Below are positions 25,176-31,545 of a stretch of 33,990 nucleotides of DNA, one piece after another (the stretch's first letter is position 1; each line of letters opens with the position of its first letter). The stretch is from Tolypothrix campylonemoides VB511288 (lineage in GTDB: Bacteria > Cyanobacteriota > Cyanobacteriia > Cyanobacteriales > Nostocaceae), in the NCBI GenBank assembly GCA_000828075.3, contig JXCB02000001.1:105661-139650 (forward strand). The letters are read 5' to 3'. Made by a program: the position numbers and the translations under genes. Below the pieces are notes generated by a model that searched no databases, was not told where the DNA came from, and saw only the letters and a program-made list of their open reading frames with translations.

Positions 25176-25781
25176 ACCTGCTTTATGTTACGGACACTTT
25201 TAAAAAGCTAGGGAAGCTTCCATATGCGCTTTTTTGTACACTTGATGTTATGGTGTCCAAACAGCTGAGTGACAAATCTTTTTGCCCTGCCACAAACAGG
25301 TGTGGCTACACAAGCAAAACGCGCCTGCGCGGGTTAAAATTAATGGTTTCTAGTCTACGGAGGCAAACTTGGTTTGTGTAGGCAAGCCAGTGCGTTGCGC
25401 GGGTTAAGCGCGTTGTAGCATCTGGGGCGCGGTTTCTAACCGCCAGCCTCACTCAGACTTTTGTAACTCGGTACCCTACTCTGCGTTCTGGAGTAATTTA
25501 TATTTAACACAGGTATGCTATAGCGATTCAAAGCAGCGTATTTTAAATAATATAAATTTTTGCAGTTCAACACACCGTTAAAGTGGTGCGTTACACTACG
25601 TTAATCCACCCTACTTCTTCAAAACTCACTTCTAAATCAGTCGTTAATTTCAAATCTTAATTTCAAAGGTGTAGAGACGCTTCAAACAGGACATATAACA
25701 GCACACATATTGGAAATGTAAATTTTGGTCTATAAGGGTAATAGTTGAACCTAATCTAAAATTTCAAATCTAAATTCATTT
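25176..25781. other. 600-bp intergenic upstream of dnaB
   Basis: Contains short repeats (GCGCCTGCGCGGGTTA and GTGCGTTGCGCGGGTTA at about 25322 and 25391; GGCGCGGTTTCTAACCGCC near 25424). A frame at 25169-25381 is a translation of this and is not called. The presumed dnaB promoter lies in the last 200 bp. Confidence 0.55.
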
Positions 25782-28598
25782 ATGTCTGAAGAACTAAACT
25801 TTCAAGGTAATGGCATGGATCGCCTCCCTCCTCAAAATATTGAGGCGGAAGAAGCGATATTGGGGGGAATTTTGCTAGATCCGGAAGCGATCAGCAGAGT
25901 GAACGATCGCCTGATTCCAGAAGCTTTTTACATTAATGCTCATAAAGATATCTATCAAGCAGCGCAACGCCTACACAGTCAAGGTAAACCCACAGATTTG
26001 CTTGCTGTAATAAATTGGCTAAACGACCACGATTTGCTGGCGCGTGTTGGCGGTAGAAATAAATTAGTAACACTAGTAGACCGCACAGTATCAGCTGTCA
26101 ATATCGACGCTTTAGCCGAGTTGGTGATGGAAAAATACCTGCGGCGTCGGTTAATCAAAGCTGGTAACGAAATAGTGCATTTGGGCTACCAGACAGAAAC
26201 CGAATTACCAAGAGTTTTAGACCAAGCAGAACAAAAAGTGTTCAACGTCACTCAAGAACGCCCTCAAGTTGGTCTGGTTCACATTTCTGACACCTTAATT
26301 AATACTTTTCAAGATATTGAAACTCGCCATCAAGGTGTCGCTTTACCAGGTATTCCCTCTGGATTTTACGATTTAGATGGAATGACCAGTGGTTTTCAGC
26401 GTTCTGATTTGATTATTGTTGCTGGTCGCCCATCAATGGGAAAATGTATAGCACACAACACAGAAATTGTTCTAGCAGATGGTTCCATTTCTACTATCGA
26501 AGAAATTTATCATCGTCGTCATGCAGATTTACTGACCTTAACAGACGATTGGAAATTAGAGATTGCTCAACCATCTGCATTTGTCGATGACGGTATCAAA
26601 CCAGTTTTAGGCGTCACAACTCGACTGGGGCGATATGTTGAAACGACCATGACTCATCCTTATTTGACTCTTGATGGATGGCGTCCACTTTCAGAACTGA
26701 AAGTAGGTGATAAAATTGCTGTACCTCGCACAATAAATGTATTTGGTACAAAAAAAATTCGTGAATGTGAAGTCAAACTACTTGCCTACTTTATAGGAGA
26801 CTTTATAGGAGATGGTTGTTTGACAGACACAACACCTGAGTTGACAAATATAAACCCTTTGATTCAGGAAGATTTCCAAAATGCTGTTATCAGCTTTTCT
26901 CCTCAACTGAAAGTTTGCAATTATCGCCCTGAGCGTTCCTCAATAGTGTATGCTGCTATGTGTCAAGAGGGAAAAAATCCTTTGACTGAGTGGCTGGAGA
27001 ATCAGGAACTATGGAGCAAAAAAGCTGATCACGGGGACTGGGGACTAGGGATTAGCGACTGGGGATTGGGAGGAATTGAGGACGGAGATTGTACTGGGCT
27101 TTATTCCAGTGATTCGGACAAGGAATTGGGATTTGCGACTCCAACCCAATCCCCAATCCCCAATCACGAAACAGGGAGCGCCGATTCCTCCCCGCCTTAC
27201 TTACGCGAAGACGGGGTCTCCTCGGCGCGACTTGATGAAAAAATAATTCCTGCTTGTATCTTTCAACTAGAGCGATCGCAAGTTTCTTTATTCCTCAATC
27301 GCCTCTTTGCCACAAGTGGTTGGGCTACGGTGCTTGCAAGTGGTCAGGTACAATTAGGCTATTGCACTGTTAGCGAGAAACTGGCAAGACAGGTACAACA
27401 TCTGCTGCTGAGGTTTGGCATCATTGCGACTTTGAAGAAGCAGTCTGTTAAATACAAAAACACTTTTAGACACGCTTGGCAACTCGATATTACTGATACC
27501 GAATCTCTTCAAACTTTTATTTCAGAAATTGGTATCTTTAGCAAAGAAACCGCTTTCTTACAAGTGCAAGCAGCTTTAATTAATAAGAAATACCAAACCA
27601 ATTATGATTTCATTCCAATAGAAACATCCCAGGAGATAACAGCAGCCAAAGATGAAGAACCGTGGACAGTTTTACCACGTAGGGCTGGAATCAAAGCACA
27701 CACAAATATTCATGTGGACACTTTACCACACGAACATTTTTTAATGGCAAATACATTAGAAGATGTATCCTTACAACAATTAGCAACAGGGGATATTTAT
27801 TGGGATGAAATCGTTTCTATAGAATCAGTGGGATACAAACAAGTGTATGACTTGACAATTCCTGTTACGCATAATTTTGTTGCCAATGATATTTGTGTTC
27901 ACAACACCGCTTTTTGTTTGAATATCGCTCATAATATTGCAACTTCATATAAATTACCAGTTGCTGTTTTCAGCTTGGAAATGTCAAAAGAACAACTGGT
28001 GCAGCGGCTGTTGGCGAGCGAAGCGGGAATTGAAAGTGGTTATTTGCGGAGTGGACGCATCAGTCAAACTCAATGGGAACCTTTAAGCCGTGCTATTAGT
28101 ACGCTCGGAGAATTGCCAATTTATATTGACGATACGCCGAATATTACAGTCACAGAAATGCGAAGTCAGGCGCGGCGCTTGCAAGCAGAATTGGGTACAG
28201 AACTGGGACTAATAATTATAGATTACTTGCAATTGATGGAAGGAGCGGGCGATAATCGCGTACAAGAATTATCAAGAATTACCAGAAGTCTCAAAAGTTT
28301 AGCGCGTGAATTATCTGTCCCACTGATTGCTTTATCTCAGTTGAGTCGAGGAGTAGAAGCACGCACTAACAAGCGTCCTATGTTATCCGATTTAAGAGAA
28401 AGTGGAAGTATCGAACAGGACGCGGATTTAGTGTTAATGCTGTATAGAGATGATTACTATAACAGCGACAGCCCTGAAAGAGGAATTGCCGAGGTGATTG
28501 TAGCGAAACACCGCAACGGTCCCACAGGTAATGTTAGGCTCTTGTTTGATCCACTATTTACCAAATTTAAAAATTTACTTAAACCAAACAACTATTGA
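25782..28598 (+). CDS. dnaB: replicative DNA helicase with in-frame intein
   Basis: DnaB unwinds DNA at the replication fork as a hexamer. The 938-residue precursor consists of a 221-residue N-extein, a 487-residue intein and a 230-residue C-extein, giving a normal 451-residue helicase after splicing. The N-extein has the primase-interacting N-domain (LPPQNIEAEEAILGGILLDPEAI shortened to EAEEAILGGILLDPE) and ends in GRPSMGK. The C-extein resumes TAFCLNIAHN, so the Walker A P-loop GRPSMGKT is split between K221 and T709. Later motifs are intact: SLEMSKEQL, Walker B LIIIDYLQLM, SQLSRGVE, and the other known intein site RESG/SIEQDADL is uninterrupted. Until splicing, the precursor cannot bind ATP normally. 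Confidence 0.97.
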   Translation: MSEELNFQGNGMDRLPPQNIEAEEAILGGILLDPEAISRVNDRLIPEAFYINAHKDIYQAAQRLHSQGKPTDLLAVINWLNDHDLLARVGGRNKLVTLVDRTVSAVNIDALAELVMEKYLRRRLIKAGNEIVHLGYQTETELPRVLDQAEQKVFNVTQERPQVGLVHISDTLINTFQDIETRHQGVALPGIPSGFYDLDGMTSGFQRSDLIIVAGRPSMGKCIAHNTEIVLADGSISTIEEIYHRRHADLLTLTDDWKLEIAQPSAFVDDGIKPVLGVTTRLGRYVETTMTHPYLTLDGWRPLSELKVGDKIAVPRTINVFGTKKIRECEVKLLAYFIGDFIGDGCLTDTTPELTNINPLIQEDFQNAVISFSPQLKVCNYRPERSSIVYAAMCQEGKNPLTEWLENQELWSKKADHGDWGLGISDWGLGGIEDGDCTGLYSSDSDKELGFATPTQSPIPNHETGSADSSPPYLREDGVSSARLDEKIIPACIFQLERSQVSLFLNRLFATSGWATVLASGQVQLGYCTVSEKLARQVQHLLLRFGIIATLKKQSVKYKNTFRHAWQLDITDTESLQTFISEIGIFSKETAFLQVQAALINKKYQTNYDFIPIETSQEITAAKDEEPWTVLPRRAGIKAHTNIHVDTLPHEHFLMANTLEDVSLQQLATGDIYWDEIVSIESVGYKQVYDLTIPVTHNFVANDICVHNTAFCLNIAHNIATSYKLPVAVFSLEMSKEQLVQRLLASEAGIESGYLRSGRISQTQWEPLSRAISTLGELPIYIDDTPNITVTEMRSQARRLQAELGTELGLIIIDYLQLMEGAGDNRVQELSRITRSLKSLARELSVPLIALSQLSRGVEARTNKRPMLSDLRESGSIEQDADLVLMLYRDDYYNSDSPERGIAEVIVAKHRNGPTGNVRLLFDPLFTKFKNLLKPNNY
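26445..27905 (+). other. DnaB intein (P-loop site) with degenerate LAGLIDADG endonuclease
   Basis: Precursor residues 222-708. Splicing signals look complete: first residue Cys222 (CIAHNTEIVLADGS), block B TMTHPYLTLDG with the T..H motif, block F VYDLTIPVTHNFVAN, and the terminal VHN followed by Thr709 as nucleophile. The endonuclease region looks damaged. The first LAGLIDADG block reads YFIGDFIGDGCL because of a 12-bp tandem duplication (26789-26812), and the second reads FLNRLFATSGW with Ser512 where an acidic residue (ATDGW) is usual. A repeat-derived insert lies between them. Splicing is probably retained and homing probably lost; both are inference. Confidence 0.92.
27030..27233 (+). repeat. 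repeat-derived in-frame insert within the intein
   Basis: About 68 codons between WSKKAD and DEKIIPACIFQL are made of G-rich heptamers (GGGGACT, GGGGATT) at the left, their complement (ATCCCCAATCCCCAATC, 27149-27165) in the middle, and a GC-rich tail (CGAAGACGGGGTCTCCTCGG). The encoded peptide (DWGLGISDWGLGG, then PTQSPIPNHETG) is unlike intein sequence. The frame is preserved with no stop, which selection for splicing would require. Confidence 0.8.
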
Positions 28599-28615
28599 AA
28601 CTGAATGAACAACAA

Positions 28616-28646
28616 GATTCCCGACTTCTTAAAGAAGTCGGGAATC
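28616..28646. terminator. hairpin after dnaB, member of a dispersed family
   Basis: GATTCCCGACTTCTT, one-base centre, AAGAAGTCGGGAATC: a perfect 15-bp inverted repeat 18 bp past the dnaB stop, between convergent genes. A near-identical hairpin occurs at 31348-31376. There is no T run, so termination is only likely. Confidence 0.6.
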
Positions 28647-28693
28647 TAAGCGTTTCCATTTTCACAAATCAAGTAGGATTGCTCTATTAGCTA

Positions 28694-29218
28694 TCACTTG
28701 ACTCCGAGCAACTCCACATCAAAGTTTAGAGTAGCGTTAGGTGGGATGACACCACCAGCACCACGAGCGCCATAACCTAACTCTGGGGGTATAATTAACT
28801 GACGACGACCGCCTACTTTCATAGTACTCAGTCCTTCGTCCCAGCCTTTTATGACTTGTCCAACACCAAGTTTAAATTTAAATGGCTGGTTGCGATCGCG
28901 TGAACTATCGAACTTAGTACCATCTTGGAGAGTACCAGTGTAGTGAACCTCAACTGTTTGTCCAGTTTTCGGAGTCGCCCCAGTTCCCTCTTTTAACTCA
29001 ATATACTTAAGTCCAGAGGGCGTGGTGACGGCATTAGCTTCAGACATAGTTTTTCTCGCAATTAGGGTTTTGTTTTCTTGTACTTGTATCGGTGCTGGAG
29101 TCGTTGCGGTTAGCTGGGTAGCAACGGCGATATCTTGTTTATTACCGCCAATTTGCGCCAACACTAAAACCAAAACACAAACCAGCATGAAGCCGATGCT
29201 GAGTAAAATCGCTTTCAA
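28694..29218 (-). CDS. FKBP-type peptidyl-prolyl isomerase, membrane-anchored or exported
   Basis: Accelerates cis-trans isomerisation at prolines, probably in the periplasm or thylakoid lumen. The 174 residues start with a hydrophobic segment ([20 protein letters not shown]), then a spacer, then one FKBP domain (about 66-174): [59 protein letters not shown] and [10 protein letters not shown], with the usual Y, D, F, V, I, W and Y active-site residues. The start is a TTG at 29218 backed by a strong Shine-Dalgarno (AGAGAGGA). The next gene upstream on the same strand is the phasin-like gene, 76 bp away, so co-transcription is possible. Confidence 0.95.
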   Translation of the reverse strand: MKAILLSIGFMLVCVLVLVLAQIGGNKQDIAVATQLTATTPAPIQVQENKTLIARKTMSEANAVTTPSGLKYIELKEGTGATPKTGQTVEVHYTGTLQDGTKFDSSRDRNQPFKFKLGVGQVIKGWDEGLSTMKVGGRRQLIIPPELGYGARGAGGVIPPNATLNFDVELLGVK

Positions 29219-29294
29219 AATCAGTCCTCTCTACTTAGTAGTCTAGGAATGAGATTACCACTAGGACAAAACTTAGTGTAAATCAGACGACGCC

Positions 29295-29618
29295 CTAACG
29301 CCAAAGCTTATTTTCTAAATCGCGTACTTGACGCTCTAATCGGTCAATTCTACCGCGCAATTCATCCACTTCCGACTGACGAGCCACCCCTAAATCCTGC
29401 AACATATTTCGCATTTGTCGTTGCACATTGCCTTCCCAGTTTCCCTGCTCCGACTTCAACTGCTGTACCATATCATCCATAACCGCCTTCGCTTGCTCGG
29501 GATCAAGCTTGCCATCCTTAACAAGTTGGTCGCTTACTTCCCGCACTTTGTCTGCAACTACTGACGTTGTGCCAATACCAAGCATTAATAACTGCTTCAT
29601 CCAGTTGTTGTTGTCCAT
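29295..29618 (-). CDS. phasin-like coiled-coil protein
   Basis: A 107-residue, highly charged, almost wholly helical protein. It begins with a weakly hydrophobic helix (WMKQLLMLGIGTTSVVADKV) and ends with a heptad-patterned coiled coil (VDELRGRIDRLERQVRDLEN). This is the pattern annotated as phasin family in cyanobacteria, meaning small proteins that coat polyhydroxyalkanoate granules or act as regulators. The ATG has a good Shine-Dalgarno (AAAGGG). No pha genes lie nearby, so a granule role is not supported by context; a general coiled-coil adaptor is equally possible. Confidence 0.7.
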   Translation of the reverse strand: MDNNNWMKQLLMLGIGTTSVVADKVREVSDQLVKDGKLDPEQAKAVMDDMVQQLKSEQGNWEGNVQRQMRNMLQDLGVARQSEVDELRGRIDRLERQVRDLENKLWR

Positions 29619-29749
29619 AATCCCTTTCTATCACTTTTTTCAAATCAGATGACTGTTTCTCATAAATCTATCCTATACACCCATCGTGGCAGGATAATTA
29701 ATATAGACTACAACTCTATTCTGACAAACGCACACAGGAAATAAAAAGT

Positions 29750-30058
29750 GTGATAATCGAACTACTTAAGGCGAAAGTTCCGCCCGAACAAAGAGAAAAA
29801 TATATCCAAAAAGATGCGGAAATTTGGACAGCGGCGCTGGCTAAACATCCAGGATTTCTTGGTAAAGAAGTGTGGATTAATCCGAACGATCCCACAGAAG
29901 TAGTTTTGGTAATTCACTGGGCGACGAAGGAAGATTGGAAAGCCATACCCCAAGCCGAATTAGACGCTATTGAGCGCAAGTTCACTGCAGCGATGGGAAA
30001 ATCCTATCCAATTGTGGAGTCAGGCGAGTATCAAGTGGGGAAATTTCCACAAAAGTAG
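29750..30058 (+). CDS. TIGR03792 family protein
   Basis: A 102-residue protein of the small ferredoxin-like (dimeric alpha-beta barrel) type: IIELLKAKVPPEQREKYIQK, then HPGFLGKEVWINPNDP, VVLVIHWATKEDWKAI and YPIVESGEYQVGKF. This matches the cyanobacterial TIGR03792 family as I recall it; its function is not established, though the fold is shared with antibiotic biosynthesis monooxygenases. The start is a GTG at 29750 preceded by AGGAAA. It diverges from the phasin-like gene across 131 bp. Confidence 0.8.
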   Translation: MIIELLKAKVPPEQREKYIQKDAEIWTAALAKHPGFLGKEVWINPNDPTEVVLVIHWATKEDWKAIPQAELDAIERKFTAAMGKSYPIVESGEYQVGKFPQK

Positions 30059-30095
30059 CGTTGTTGAAGGGATGAGGGAGTGAGGGAGGGAGGGA

Positions 30096-30433
30096 CTAAA
30101 AAAGAAGAATATGCAGCGTTGGATGTATCGTATGACGTGATTTACTCTTCCCGGCGTCGTCGTCACAAACCGCGTTTAGAAGTGCATCGGTTAGTTGATG
30201 GTGAGTATGAATTACAAGAGGGAAACCCTGTTTGGCTACCGGAAGTTCGTTTAGGAATTGGTTGCCAAAGAGGAACTTATGGAGGAGTAACGCGCGAATA
30301 GCTTTATTGGTACGATGAGCAAGGACAACGTTACCCCACACCAGAAGAACGCATTAGAGCAGCAGAACAACGCGCACAAACATTAGCAGAGAAATTGCGC
30401 GAGTTAGGGATAGATCCAGACACTCTTGGTTAA
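30096..30433 (+). pseudogene. remnant of a Uma2-family (DUF820) endonuclease gene
   Basis: The frame encodes the C-terminal part typical of cyanobacterial Uma2 proteins: EEYAALDVSYDVIYSSRRRR, LEVHRLVDGEYELQEGNPVW, LPEVRLGIGCQRGTYGGVTRE, then after a TAG (30299-30301) LYWYDEQGQRYPTPEERI and ending ELGIDPDTLG with TAA at 30431-30433. The TAG stands where the family has Trp (TREWLYWYD), so a TGG-to-TAG change explains it. The N-terminal two thirds, with the PD-(D/E)XK-like core, is missing: upstream is a G-rich GAGGGAG repeat and the TIGR03792 gene. No functional protein is expected. Confidence 0.85.
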
Positions 30434-30516
30434 AACAAGCGCGTTCCTAAAATGTTTTTGAGATATTTAACGTAAAACTATCTTAGGGATCGATGCTCCT
30501 CTATGTAAAGCTCAGG

Positions 30517-31086
30517 TTATAACTGCGCTAGCAGGCGATCGACAATTTTTTGATACTGAGTCAGCAATTTAATTGCTCGCCACGCAATTTTTGGGCAAAT
30601 ATTACGTTCTGCCATCTGTTTGAGGGAGGCGATTAGAATAGCAGTATCTTTTTGAAGTTGAAGCACCGTTGATTGGTCAATGATATCTTCCTGCTGCATC
30701 TCTTTTGCAGGAATTTGGGCTTTTGGTGTATCAATTTTTTCTTGCATTGTTCCACCTTCTATAGTTAGAAAGGTTTCAGAACGGCTTTGCTTGTTGGGAC
30801 TGCAACCGTCATCTTGAACTGTATCCCACGGTAGCAACAGCAAGTGTCTCAGCCTTGCTATCAACATGAGTGCATCTTGAGCAGTAGGGATATTAATGTA
30901 GATTAAGCCAAAACTGATGGGAGCATACACAGCAAAAGATATGGTTTGATTAGACGCAAACATTTGAATTTCTATATCCTCAACATATTCGCTGAGGACA
31001 AGGGTATATTCATGCTGTTGCAACCAATTCTCCCAATTCTCATGTAGTACTGATTGAGTCATATTAGTCCAATCAATTAAAATCAC
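30517..31086 (-). CDS. unrecognised 189-residue protein divergent from the NACHT gene
   Basis: I choose a GTG at 31086 because it has a good Shine-Dalgarno (AAGGAG, 5 bp spacing); an upstream TTG at 31101 would overlap that site. The N-terminal half (to about 100) looks like a compact alpha/beta domain (YTLVLSEYVEDIEIQMFASN, ISFAVYAPISFGLIYINIPT, ALMLIARLRHLLLLPW). The middle is a polar linker, and the C-terminal 45 residues are helical (DTAILIASLKQMAERN, AWRAIKLLTQYQKIVDRLL). I recognise no family, signal peptide or membrane span. It diverges from the NACHT-type gene across 460 bp, so the two could share regulation, but no sequence feature links them functionally. Confidence 0.7.
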   Translation of the reverse strand: MILIDWTNMTQSVLHENWENWLQQHEYTLVLSEYVEDIEIQMFASNQTISFAVYAPISFGLIYINIPTAQDALMLIARLRHLLLLPWDTVQDDGCSPNKQSRSETFLTIEGGTMQEKIDTPKAQIPAKEMQQEDIIDQSTVLQLQKDTAILIASLKQMAERNICPKIAWRAIKLLTQYQKIVDRLLAQL

Positions 31087-31545
31087 TGCCTCTCCTTGCA
31101 AAGATTATTGTTAGACCAACAAAACTCCGTCATGAATGAGACTTGTACTATGAGCAGCACAACTCATGATGGAGAACTGACTCTAGAACCTGAGTGATAT
31201 AGAGAACACATTAGATAAAGCTCAGACTTGTATTTTTACTGAGCTTTAAGGTATTTAAATTATCTGGACATTAATACATAAACAATAATAAAAAAAGAAT
31301 ATGAGGATTTTCTGAAGATCCTCAAGATTTTTTTCTTCAGCAACAAAATTCCCGACTTCTTCAAGAAGCCGGGAATCTGAGTCTTTGGCTATGCAATAAC
31401 CATAATTATTGTATTTTGTCAATAAATACAGGATGTGAATCCTCGCATTTCTTTGACTGTGATATTTTTGAAATCATCCTAAAATCAGGAAACATGACTT
31501 GGGCTGATGTATATACTGGTAGTCAAAAGCTCAGGAAAAGCGCGT
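31087..31545. other. divergent intergenic region with dispersed hairpin
   Basis: Contains the hairpin ATTCCCGACTTCTT...AGAAGCCGGGAAT (31348-31376), a second copy of the repeat after dnaB. The remainder is AT-rich and must hold promoters for both flanking genes. Nothing else is seen. Confidence 0.6.
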
